Position numbers and translations under genes: made by a program
In this document: in pieces, positions 26,921 through 37,441 of the stretch
Layout: each line of letters begins with the position of its first letter
Numbering within the stretch: the stretch's first letter is position 1
The notes under the pieces: generated by a model
Told to the model about the DNA's origin: nothing
What the model saw: the letters and a program-made list of their open reading frames with translations, nothing else
The model's database searches: none
Source: Rhizomys pruinosus
Lineage: Eukaryota > Chordata > Mammalia > Rodentia > Spalacidae
Assembly (NCBI GenBank): GCA_009823505.1
Contig: VZQC01004530.1
Span: 1,747,038 to 1,811,037, forward strand
Length of the DNA stretch: 64,000 bases
Direction of reading: 5' to 3'

Positions 26921-28651
26921 GAACAATATTACTTTTATATTTCTATTTATCTGAAAGTACCATTATGTTTATGTTATAATGATAAATCTCTACTTAACGG
27001 AGCGACGAAATTGAATTCACCACTTACTTTCAACTCTATAATTACTGTATTGAGATGTAAAGTATGTATTACATAGTCTTATAGAGTATATAAATTAAAG
27101 GACAGTGTAAATGTGAATTCATAAACATAAAAAAAGACAGAGAGAAGATCAGGCCATTTAAGGGCAGAATGCATGATCTGGGGAGTGGTGGGGGGAGTGG
27201 AAAGGGAAATATGTCTAACTGAACTGAAATATTGTATTGAAAATGCACAAAACAGCAATAAAAACATATGTAAAAAAAAGTTTTCAACAAGGTAGTTGAC
27301 AGTTTTGGGTTTAAAACTAGTTTGAAATGAAGCTATTGATGTCCTAACTGTAGTAGTTGTTTTATGGGAGCTGTTTAAATGAATAGGCTCATTCTAATGC
27401 TAATGTTTTGCTTGATATCAAGTTGACTCATAAGTAAATTGTCATGTGAGATAAAACTGTTAAATTTAGCGCTATGGTCCTTGGGCCTGTAAGGAATCAG
27501 TTCATGTTAACTGAATGATTACTTCTGTTTCTTAGGAGCTATAATTTATTTCTATGCATTCCACATGTAGGGACATTTACCAGGCCTATTCAAAACACCT
27601 CTAAGCACACAAAGAAAATTTGTCATTCAAAACCTGCTCCAAAGCTGTCAGAACATCTCACATTTTATACTATTATTTGAGATAACTGTCCGCAATTCAT
27701 TACATGGGAAATATATTATTACTATAAATCTGACAACTTAGGGTCAATCTTTTTATGAATGTTGTTATGTCTCATGGTAATTAAGAAAGGATATGAGAAA
27801 TGGTAGAGATTTACTTTTAGTAAGGATTTTAAAAGTGATGGAGATATTTTTAGGAAGGTTTATATAAAGATGATGAGAAAGTCCACTTAAGTGTTAAAAG
27901 TCTGGGGTGTGTTATCGAAGGAAAAAGGTGAGACTATATAAATAAGCTTAATTTCTAAGTTTTAGTCATGTAGTTTAAGAATGCAAAATGCATATTCTAG
28001 TCAAGGTTTATTAAGTTTGGTCAGTTTTGGGTCCAAGATTTTATATGTATGTATCACATGGCACTTCAAGTTATATAAAAGATAACATACCTGTATTAAA
28101 TTAAATTGGTAAAAACTCAAGCTAGTTTACTAACAGCTTGAATAGGACTGTAAATATAAAGAGTTGTTAATTTTCATTCCACTCCTGGTTTGCACTGGAC
28201 TCCCTGTTACACGATTTGGATTAAATGGACACTGATAAATAGTGGGTTACATACAGCTGCTGAAAAATATACTTTATGTTTCTCACAAGAGTTACTTTTG
28301 ATATCGTTCTTTACTAACAGTAAATGGCCAAAAAAGCTAGTCTCCCCCTGAAGGAGCGTTATACAGTCCAAAAGGAAGACAGTTTGGATGGGTTTTGGAT
28401 TTCTACTTAGCAACTATGAAGAGGAAACCCACCCACCAGAACTATCAAAATGCCTGGAATCATATCCAGAGTCAGACACAGGGCAAATGAACAAAAGTAG
28501 AAGCCCAATGATGGATGCTTCAGAACCCCTCATAGAAATTCTAAGAACTTTTAAGTTGGACACTTAATTCACCCTGTTCATCTCCTGTTCCTTGGTCCTT
28601 AGCTTAGAAAATGTACTAACTGCTCTTGCCTTCACTTTTCCTTCTAAGGCA

Positions 28652-29032
28652 CTAGTCAAATACATTGTTCTCTCTAGATGTATACTTTTGTTGGTCTTTT
28701 AGATAGACCCAATGAGAGGGGTACCCCAGTTGCCACCCCATACACCCTTTCACCATGGAAGAAGTCAGAGTGGTCAGCACCCCTATTCTCTCTTGGCAAT
28801 TGGATGACTTCCTCAGAGGTAATGTGATCAAAGTAGGAGCTAAAAAAGTGGCTAGGCAGATTAGGGTCAAGACCCACTCCCCAAAAGAGCCAGTTTCTTT
28901 CTCAGCTGAGAGCTGAATACTTCCCGGATCTTCCAGTAAACTTACTCTTCTGGTTGCTCTGACTTGTGGCCCATACATCCTTAACTCATGGGTAAATTCT
29001 TTTAAACTCTTGGTGCTAAGGACCCAATACAA
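28652..29032 (-). pseudogene. Unrecognised open stretch in the inverted-repeat arm
   Basis: 126 codons open on the minus strand, overlapping a 67-codon frame. I do not recognise the product. Charged N-terminal part (KEFTHELRMYGPQVRATRRVSL), then a hydrophobic LICLATFLAPTLITLPL. In the opposite arm (38000-38371) the matching sequence is broken by indels, so the frame is not kept between copies. Retroviral or chance origin are both possible; a real gene is unlikely. Confidence 0.25.
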
Positions 29033-29649
29033 CCCCCTCCCTAGCAGAGATCATTCTATCTTGGAAACACCAACTGTGGTCAACTCTTATGAAATTCCTT
29101 CAAGGATTTGAAAACCTCACAATGAGATGGGGAAATGAGATAGAGAATTATTGAGATAGAGGATTATAAAATCTCAGGGATAGTGTTCTCAGATACCATT
29201 AAGCCTTGTTTCCTTAGTCATTCTAGGAATGCTTGGTTTGCTTGCTTTGGACGTTTCCCCATGATTGGTAACTTTAACTGTGGCGTTAAACTCTGATTGA
29301 CTGTTTTACTTATAAATTACTGTGCAACCCACACCTCGTGGCCACACTCCTCCTGAGTTGAGTGTTGTCTTGGCATCGAAATTAAATTAAATCCTCCTTT
29401 AAAACTCAAAAGAAATAAATAGATAGATAAATAAAACTAAACTGTTTTTATAATGACTTTCCAAGCCCCAAACCACTCTTACCAAGGACTCATAGAGACA
29501 TCAACACTAGTCTCTTTCCTCAGTGCCTGACAAAATTAAAATCTTTCTCTCCGTTGTCCCTAAGTTCATGGACTAAACAATCATAAACATTTAAAAGTTG
29601 CAGCACAGATATGAGATAATACCCAAAGTATTTGTGTGTTGTATATGTG

Positions 29650-29946
29650 TAATATATTCATATATAAGTGTGCATGTGAACATGCCTGTGCACCCATGGA
29701 ACAAGAAGCCCATGATCCTGTATTCTCTATTTCATTCATTTGAGCCAGAATCTCTATTTGAACCTTTAAACCTGGAGCTAGGCTCTCTGCCAGCAAGCCT
29801 ATTACATCCTTCTATCTTGGCCTGCCTCAGCAGTGGAATTGCCAGCACATGGAGGCATATCGTTACAAGGATGCTAAGGATTAGAATTCAGGTCCTAATT
29901 ATTGCACAGCAAGAACTCTATCTCACTGATCCATTTCCCAGCCTCT
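29650..29946 (-). mobile_element. B4-type SINE
   Basis: On the minus strand it starts GAGGCTGGGAAATGGATCA (tRNA/ID-like half), followed by a B1-like half with CACTGCTGAGGCAGGCCAAG. It is degenerate and flanked by a TTTG microsatellite at 29953-29970. Antisense translation of this SINE produces the 180-codon plus-strand frame at 29598-30140, which is an accident rather than a gene; a similar frame recurs in the opposite arm. Confidence 0.65.
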
Positions 29947-30161
29947 ATGATGTTTGTTTGTTTGTTTGTTTTTATTGCTGTTTTGTTTTATTCGTTTATA
30001 TTTTCAGAAGAATTTTTGAGGAAATTCAGGTGAATTGTGTCAAAGGTCAAAATAGTATAGAAGTTTCTATGGCCAAAATTGATTTGCACATTGTGAGCAA
30101 TTCTCAGTTAGGCAAGGATAACAACAAAATGATAGACTGAGATGGGAAAGTAGCAGGCTCC

Positions 30162-30350
30162 CTAAGCAGTAGGGATTTTATTCTGTGAACTTATACCAGA
30201 TTCTGATGTCAAATGTGGGCCATCATTTGTAAGACAAGCTTTCAAAGAAAACCATTCGCAGGTCATAACATAAATGGCCACAGCATCACTATTGTAACAG
30301 TTCCACACACTGATGTTTCCTTCCATGTCAGCAGTCATGGTAACCTGCAT
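30162..30350 (-). pseudogene. Small open stretch kept in both arms, function unknown
   Basis: 62 codons starting MQVTMTADMEGNISVWN and ending SSQNKIPTA. The frame remains open upstream for about 20 more codons (VNPVQYTYITNLATVPE). The same-length frame exists at 36692-36880 in the other arm with about five residue changes and no frame break. The sequence is not a SINE or L1 that I know and looks exon-like, perhaps a processed-gene remnant. No domain is assigned. Conservation may simply reflect recent duplication. Confidence 0.35.
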
Positions 30351-30534
30351 TTCAGGGACAGTAGCCAGATTGGTAATGTAGGTGTACTGGACTGGGTTAA
30401 CTATTTCTCAAGAGCAGCACTACATTCAAGGATCTCTGCATAGCCACTAGGCTTTTATCTGACCACCTTGTGGGGAAAGTCTCTTGAAAATAAGAGCTAT
30501 TTCTTTCTTATGACAAAATGACATGAAATTTCTA

Positions 30535-30660
30535 AGCATCCCCAGCCAGGCATGGAGCTGCATGCCTGCCACCCCTGAAAGTTTGATGCCAGCCTGGTTG
30601 ACATATCAGGTTGGAGACTGGTTAAAGGTACAGAGCAAGAAACAAACAAGAAATAAAATT
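30535..30660 (+). mobile_element. Degenerate B1-like SINE
   Basis: CAGCCAGGCATGGAGCTGCA, then GATGCCAGCCTGG and an A-rich end with AGAGCAAGAAAC, the layout of B1. The inverted partner is at about 36400-36510. Confidence 0.6.
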
Positions 30661-30765
30661 TTTTAAAGGGTAAAATATAAATATCTAGATTATTTGTAGT
30701 GAACATAGACAAAAGAAATATGGCTTATTTTCTGGGGACAGTAACTCACTTCATGGAAGAGACAG

Positions 30766-30985
30766 AACAGGGTGGCAAGATGGCTCAGTGGGTAACAGCA
30801 CTTACATCAAACCAGGCAATGTAAGTTCAATTCCTGGAACCCACCTGATGGAAGGATAATAGTCCTGAAAGTAATCCTCTGACCTTCACACATGTACTAT
30901 CCCAAACATGTCCTAATATAACCACATGGCTGCACACATGCAGATGCAGACATACAAACATAGAAAATAAATAAATGTAATTAAA
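30766..30985 (+). mobile_element. B3-type SINE
   Basis: tRNA-like head GGTGGCAAGATGGCTCAGTG, then GTTCAATTCCTGGAACCCAC (B box) and a CACACATGCAGATGCAGACA stretch with an A-rich tail ending TAAATAAATG. Its partner in the other arm is at 36062-36290. Confidence 0.78.
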
Positions 30986-30991
30986 ATTTTG

Positions 30992-31205
30992 ACTTCTTTT
31001 CATATTATCTGTATGAGTCTTTTGCCGTTATATATGTAAGTGGACCATGTCACGCAAAGCCCACATAGTCCAGAAGAGGGCATCAGATCTCCTGAAACTC
31101 GAGCTTCAGATGGTTGATAACTGCCATGTAGGTGATGAGAATAGAACTAGGGCTATCTGCAAGAGCAGCCAGTGCTCTTAATTGCTGAGCCATCTTTCTA
31201 GCCCT
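30992..31205 (-). mobile_element. B2/B3-type SINE
   Basis: Minus-strand element ending TTGCTGAGCCATCTTTCTAG at 31201, the complement of a B2/B3 head. CTCGAGCTTCAGATGGTTG is the internal B2/B3 region. It lies tail to tail with the preceding B3. Confidence 0.75.
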
Positions 31206-31639
31206 CATAAATGTAATTTTAATTTTTTAAAAGAATGATCAGACTCCCTGATGTCAAATCATTTCTGCTTTTTCCTAACAGCGCAGCATCAAGGGATATA
31301 CTCTCCTGGCTTTTTGCAGGACTAGTAATTCATTTTTTAACACATAAAACCTGTTCAGATTCTATCATTATCAGGAAAATTGCTATTCCATCATCCACAC
31401 TTCCACATTGCAAATAAGATAGGAAAAGCAGCTTCTGTTACAGAATTTATTTAGGCTTTTTTGTTTAACCATGAGGCATATCACACAGAAAACAAAGGAG
31501 CATAAATGTGGATGCAAATTTAGTAATATATTAATGGAGACTATCAATATAATCACTTCTAAATTTAAAACAAGAAAGAAATTGAAGAAAATACTTAAAA
31601 ACAATAAAGAAAAAAATTGAAGAAAATACTTAAATATAG

Positions 31640-32010
31640 AATGATCTCCTATGCTTATGCATTAGAAGCATCAATATTGTGAAGATGGATACTTTTCCAT
31701 AAGCAAGCTGCATATTCTGTGCCCCATCAAAATTATAATGTCATCTTCCACAGTAATAGAAAACAATATTGAAATTCATTTGGAAGCATAAAAAAACCTG
31801 AGATAGCCAAAGCAATGCTGAGCAAAAAAATTGTAAATCTAGAGATACCACTATTCCTGACTTCAAGTTATATTAGAATTCTAGTTACAAAAACAGCATA
31901 GTAATGGCACCATGACAGGCAGATAAATGGATTAGAATAGAAGATCCAGGTATAGAGTCCAAAGCAAGGGAGCAGGGGACTGTAGTGAGAAATTCTTATA
32001 AAAAAGTGTC
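31640..32010 (+). mobile_element. Old L1 ORF2 fragment
   Basis: Stops are frequent, but translation in shifting frames shows L1 ORF2 residues (a FHLEA-K-NLR-PKQC pattern near 31780). It is older than the other L1s here. The inverted copy is at 35045-35420. Confidence 0.65.
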
Positions 32011-32109
32011 TTATTTATACAAGCTCTTCAGGCAGAAATTCAGAGATGGTTTACTGAGGTGGATGAGGTAACATAAGAGTAAGATTACCATTGGGAAGAC
32101 AAAACACTA

Positions 32110-34798
32110 AAGATCATGTCACAGTAGAGAGGAGGACACAGTAGGTATGAGTTCCGAGTAGGGATGAGGTTCAGTATGAATGAGGTCAATGTAGGGATGA
32201 GTTAACACAATGGATGTGGTCACAATATGGATCAGGTCACAATACATATGAGGTCACATGTGGGATGAGGTCATTGTAGGAATGAGGTCACAGTAAGGAC
32301 GCTGACACAGTAGGAATATGTTCATATTATATATGAGGTAAGAGTAGGCATCAGGTCACAGTAGTAATGAGTTTAGAACAGGGATGAGGTCACCTTAGGA
32401 ATGAGGTAACACCATGGATGAGGTCACAATTGGGATGAGGTCCCAATAGAGAAGCGGTCACAGTATGGATGAGGTAATTTTAAGAATGAGGTCAGGGTAA
32501 TGGTGATGGCGCAAAAGGAATGAGTTAGTAATAGATATGAAGTCACAGTAGGGATAAGGACACTGTAAGGATGATTTAACAGCGGTAATGAGGTTACAAT
32601 AGGGATGAGTTTACAATAAGGGTGAGGTTACAATACGGATGAGGTAACAAATGGGATAAGGTAATTTTATGAATGAGGTTGGAGAATGATGATATCACAG
32701 TAGGAATGAGTTCATATTAGCTATGAGGTCACATTATGGATGATATCAGTGCAGAATTGAGGTCAGAGTAAGCATGATTTCAGAGTATGCCTGATGAAAG
32801 AGTGGGAATGAGGTCATATTATATATGTAGTCACAGTAGATATGATGTCACAGTAGGAATAAGGTTACAATAAGAATGATGTACCAATAAGGGTGATGAC
32901 ATGGGAGGAATGGTATCATATTACATATGAGGTCACAGTAGATATGATGTGACTGTAGAAAAAGGTCGCAGGAGGGATGGTGTCACAGTTGGAATGAGGA
33001 CAAAATAGATATGCTATGCGGTCACATAGGGGTGATATCATAGTAGGTTTGAAGTCATTCTAGGAATGAGTTCTCCCTACAGATGAAGTAACTATAGAGA
33101 TAAGGTTACAGTAGTGATGAGGTCACAATAAGTATGAGTTCATTGTAGGAATGTGGTCACAATAAGGATTATGTCATAATAAGGGTGATGTCACATTAGG
33201 AATGAGTTTCAGAGTATGGATGAGGTCAGTAGGATGAGGTACATAAATAAGTAGCATGACACATACAAACAAGTAGGAATGAGGTCAAATTAGATATGAG
33301 ATCACTGTAGGGATGAGGTCACACTAGGGATAAGTTCTGAACAAGAATGAGGTCACAGTAAGGATCAAGTCATTGTGGTGATGAATTAAAATGGGGATAA
33401 ATTAACAACTGGGATGAGGTCACAATATGGATGAGGTCACTAGTGGGATGAGGTGATTTTAGTAATGAATTCACAGTAAGGATGATGTCACAGTAAGGAT
33501 GATGTCACAGTAAGAATGAGCTCATATTAGATATGAGGTCACAATATGGATGAGGTTTGTGTAGGTATGAGGCCAAAGTTTGAATGAATTCAGAGAACAG
33601 ATGATGTGACAGTAGGAATGAGGTCATATTAGATATGAAGGTACAGAAGGGATGAGTCAAATAGAGAAGAAGACAGTAATAGAGTATGTCAAGGGTTGAT
33701 GTCACTGTAGGAATAAGTCACAGTAGTGTGATGTCAAAATAAGGATATATTCACAGTAGGAATGAGTTCCTATATTAGATATGTGGTCAGATTAGGGATG
33801 AGGTCACTGTAAGAATAATCACAATGAGCATGATGAAATAAAGATTATTCAATATTTACGAGGTCACAGTAGGCATGGCATCATAGTAGGGAGGAGATCA
33901 TATTAGAGATGAGGTTGCTCTAGGTCTGAGGTCAAAATAATGATGATGTTACAATACAGATGAGGTCACATGTAGGATGAGGTCATTTTAGGAATGAGTT
34001 CACAGTAAGGATGGTCACATGGGATGACATCATACATAGATAGTAGGTAGGTCAAGTAGGGATAAGTACTGGATATAGGTCACATATGGATAATGTAAGT
34101 AGGAATGAAGTCATATTAAATATGAGTTCAAATTAGAGATGAGATCACATTAGGACTTATGTCTGAGTAGGGATGAGTTACCAGGATGTGTGAGGTCACA
34201 GTAGGGATATGGTCACAGTGGGGATAATGTAACTTTAGGGATGAGGTAACAGTAGGGGTCAGGTCACAGTAGGAATGAGTTCAGAACAGGGATGAGGTAA
34301 CATTAGTGATGAGTTAACACCACGTATGAGGTCACAATAGTGATGATGTCACAGTATGGATGAGGTAATTATAGGAATGATGTTGGAGTAATGATGATGC
34401 CACCGTAGGAATGAGTTCATGTTAAATATGAGATCATTGTAGGAATAAGGTCAGCATAAGCATGATGTCAGAGTAAAGATGATGAAAGAGTTGGAATGAG
34501 GTAGGCATGAGGTCAGAGTAGGGATGAGGTAAGTGTTCGACATTGGTCGCAGCATAATAACAGAGTAGGAATGAGATCATATTAGATATAAAGTCATATT
34601 TGGTATGATGTCACTGTATGAATAAGGTAACAGCAAGAATAATGTCACAATAAGGATGACATCACAGTAGAAATGAGGTCATATCACATATGAATTCACA
34701 GTAGGGATGATGTGACTGTAGGAATAAGGTCACAGTAAGGACAATGTCACAATAAGAATGATATCACAATAAGAATGAGGTCATAATAGATATGATGC
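32110..34798 (+). repeat. 17-bp minisatellite in the inverted-repeat spacer
   Basis: About 2.7 kb of GAGGTCA-sense units, more degenerate in 33640-34100 where the phase is often lost. Bases 32041-32109 are transitional and unassigned. The array fills the spacer between the two 4.7-kb arms together with one B2. Confidence 0.86.
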
Positions 34799-35017
34799 GG
34801 GGCTGGAGAGATAGCCTAGCGGTTAAGAGCACCAACGCTCTTGCAGAGGACCCGGGTTCGATCCCCAGCACCCACATGGCGGCTGAGAACTGTCTGTAAC
34901 TCCAATTCCAGGAGAACTCCAGTTCCAGGGGAATCCGAGACCCTCTTCTGACCTCCATGGCATTGCACGACATGGGTGCACAGACCTGCATGCAGACAGT
35001 ACATTCATACACATACT
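34799..35017 (+). mobile_element. B2 SINE lacking its tail
   Basis: Plus-strand B2 with an intact head GGGGCTGGAGAGATAGCC and B-box GGTTCGATCCCCAGCACCC. It ends in CATACACATAC, where the right arm of the inverted repeat begins, so the A-rich tail and 3' target duplication are absent. The element was cut by the arm junction. Three overlapping 60-80 codon minus-strand frames inside it are SINE by-products. Confidence 0.9.
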
Positions 35018-35044
35018 TTCTGCCTGAAGAGCTTGTATAAATAA

Positions 35045-35420
35045 GACACTTTTTTATAAGAATTTCTCTCTACAGTCCCCTGCTCCCTTGCTCTGGACTC
35101 TATACCTGGATCTTCTATTCTAATCCATTTATCTGCCTGTCATGGTGCCATTACTATGCTGTTTTTGTAACTAGAATTCTAATATAACTTGAAGTCCGGA
35201 ATAGTGGTATCTCTAGAATTATTATTATTTTTTTTTGCTCAGCATTGCTTTGGCTGTCTCAGGTATTTTATGCTTCCAAATGAATTTCAATATTTTTTCT
35301 ATTACTGTGGAAGATGACATTAAATTTTGATGGGGCACAGAATATGCAGCTTGCTTATGGAAAAGTATCCATCTTCACAATATCTGATGTTTCTAATGCA
35401 TAAGCATAGGAGATCATTCT
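35045..35420 (-). mobile_element. Old L1 ORF2 fragment (mirror copy)
   Basis: Reverse complement of the L1 piece at 31640-32010, including an A-rich insert seen as a T-run at 35229. Confidence 0.62.
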
Positions 35421-35844
35421 ATATTTAAGGTATTTTCTTCAATTTTTTTTCTTTATTTTTTTAAGTATTTTTCTTTCAATTTCTTTCTTTTTAAATTTAG
35501 AAGTGATTTATATTGATAGTCTCCATTAATATATTACTAAATTTGCATCTACTTTATGCTCCTTTGTTTTCTGTGTGATATGCCTCGTGGTTAAACAAAA
35601 AAGCCTAAATAAACTCTGTAATAGAAGCTGCTTTTCCTATCTTATTTGCAATGTGGAAGTGTGGATGATGGAATAGCAATTTTCCTGATAATGATAGAAT
35701 CTGAACAAGTTTTATGTGTTATAAAATGAATTACTAGTCCTGCAAAAAGCCATGAGAGTATATCCCTTGAAGATGCACTGTTAGGAAAAAGCAGAAATGA
35801 TTTGACATTAGGGAGTCTGATCATTCTTTTAAAAAATTTTAAAT

Positions 35845-36060
35845 TACGTTATGAGGGCTGAAAGATGGCTCAGCATTAGAGCAGGGTGCTCTTGCAGTAC
35901 CGTAGTTCTTATTTTCTCCCACATGGCGTTACAACCATCTGAAAAGCTCGAGTTTTCAGGAGATCTGATGCCCTCTCTGGACTTATGTGGGCTTTCTGAC
36001 ATGGTCCACTTACATATATAACGGCAAAAGACTCATACAGATAATAAAAAGAAGTCAAAA
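35845..36060 (+). mobile_element. B2/B3-type SINE (mirror copy)
   Basis: Begins AGGGCTGAAAGATGGCTCAG and mirrors 30992-31205, with local corruption at 35880-35940. Confidence 0.7.
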
Positions 36061-36061
36061 T

Positions 36062-36290
36062 TTTATTCCATTATTTATTTTCTGCTATGTTGTATGTCTC
36101 ACTGCATGTGCATGCCATGTGCTTATATTAGGACATGTTTGGATGAGTAACATGGTTGAAGGTCAGAGGATTACTTTCAGGACTTTTATCCATCCATCAA
36201 GTGGGTTCCAGGAATTGAACTTTACCATTGGCTGGTTTTATGTAGGTGCTGTTACCCACTGAGCCATCCTGGCCACCCTTTCTGTCTCTT
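36062..36290 (-). mobile_element. B3-type SINE (mirror copy)
   Basis: Ends ACTGAGCCATCCTGGCCACC near 36277, complement of the B3 head at 30770. GGGTTCCAGGAATTGAAC is its B box. Confidence 0.74.
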
Positions 36291-36399
36291 CCATGAAGTG
36301 AGTTACTGTCCCCAGAAAATAAGCCATATTTCTTTTATCTATGTTCACTACAAATAATCTAGATATTTATATTTTACCCTTTAAAAATTTTTTTATTTC

Positions 36400-36515
36400 T
36401 TGTTTGTTTTTTTTTTTTTAGTCTCCAGCTCCTGATCTGATATGTCAACCAGGCTGGCATCAAACTTTCAGGGTGACAGGCATCAGTCCTTGCCTGCTGG
36501 GGATGCTTAGAAATT
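36400..36515 (-). mobile_element. B1-like SINE (mirror copy)
   Basis: T-run at 36408-36420 followed by CAACCAGGCTGGCATCAAAC, the complement of the B1-like element at 30535-30660. Confidence 0.58.
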
Positions 36516-36691
36516 TCATGTCATTTTGTCATAAGAAAGAAATAGCTCTTATTTTCAAGAGACTTTCCCCACAAGGTGGTCAGATAAAAGCCTAGTGGCT
36601 ATGCAGAGATCCTTGAATGTAGTGCTGCTCTTGAGAAATAGTTAACCCAGTCCAGTACACCTACATTACCAATCTGGCTACTGTCCCTGAA

Positions 36692-36880
36692 ATGCAGGTT
36701 ACCATGACTGCTGACATGGAAGGAAACATCAGTGTGTGGAACTGTTGCAATAGTGATGCTGTGGCCATTTATGTTATGACCTGTGAATGGTTTTCTTTGA
36801 AAGTTCATCTTACAAAGGATGGCCCACATTTGACATCAGAATCTGGTATAAGTTCACAGAATAAAATCCCTACTGCTTAG
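36692..36880 (+). pseudogene. Mirror copy of the 62-codon open stretch
   Basis: Same start (MQVTMTADMEGNISVWN) and same end (SSQNKIPTA) as 30162-30350, with changes such as NCYN to NCCN and KACLTND to KVHLTKD. No known domain. Being open in both arms is consistent either with short divergence time or with selection. Confidence 0.35.
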
Positions 36881-37094
36881 GGAGCCTGTTACTTTCCCAT
36901 CTCAGTCTGTCATTTTGTAGTTATCCTTGCCTAACTGAGAATTGCTCACAATGTGCAAATCAATTTTGGCCATAGAAACTTCTATACCAGTTTGACCTTT
37001 GACACAATTCACCTGAATTTCCTCAAAAATTCTTCTGAAAATAAAAAACGAATAAAACAAAACAGCAATAAAAACAAACAAACAAACGTCATAG

Positions 37095-37395
37095 AGGCTG
37101 GGAAATGGATCAGTGAGATAGAGTTCTTGCTGTGCAATAATTAGGACCTGAATTCTAATCCTTAGCATCCTTGTAACGATATGCCTCCATGTGCTGGCAA
37201 TTCCACTGCTGAGGCAGGCCAAGATAGAAGGATGTGATAGGCTTGTTGGCAGAGAGCCTAGCTCCAGGTTTAAACGTTCAAATAGAGATTCTGGCTCAAA
37301 TGAATGAAATAGAGAATACAGGATCACGGGCTTCTGGTTACATGTGTGCACAGGCATGTTCACATGCACACTTATATTTGAATATATTACACATA
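37095..37395 (+). mobile_element. B4-type SINE (mirror copy)
   Basis: Starts GAGGCTGGGAAATGGATCAG and mirrors 29650-29946. The 179-codon minus-strand frame (36902-37441) is again its antisense translation. Confidence 0.63.
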
Positions 37396-37441
37396 TACAA
37401 CACACAAATACTTTGGGTATTATCTCATATCTGTGCTGCAA

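Larger units (their letters stand above)
22889..27281 (+). mobile_element. Decayed L1 with internal deletion
   Basis: Plus-strand L1. ORF1 sequence is visible at about 22990-23300, matching 51830-52090 of the other L1. It then jumps to ORF2 reverse-transcriptase sequence from about 23460, so the ORF1 end and ORF2 endonuclease (over 1 kb) are missing. ORF2 continues with many frameshifts to about 26370, then the 3' UTR with the G-rich GGGGAGTGGTGGGGGGAGTG tract at 27180 and an A-rich tail at 27255-27281. Open pieces at 24055-24309, 24578-24793, 25406-25717 and 26162-26371 are in L1 sense and show ORF2 features such as SPGPDGFICRI. No functional protein is possible. A B2 interrupts the 3' part. 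Confidence 0.87.
27282..32040 (+). repeat. Left arm of a 4.7-kb inverted repeat
   Basis: Reverse complement of 35018-39756, traceable from GTTTTCAACAAGG at 27282 to GCTCTTCAGGCAG at 32036. The arms differ by scattered substitutions and small indels, roughly several percent by eye. The content is old SINEs, an L1 piece and unrecognised sequence (27282-29600), including minus-strand open stretches around 28650-29030. An LTR-like segment at 29266-29420 (TGGTAACTTTAACTG to TAAATCCTCCTTTAAAAC) precedes a B4-like SINE. No complete gene is evident. Confidence 0.9.

Noticed and set aside
29598..30140. 180-codon plus-strand frame, mirrored at 36902-37441
   Set aside because: Most of it is the antisense of a B4-type SINE and a TTTG microsatellite. 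Its presence in both arms follows from duplication.
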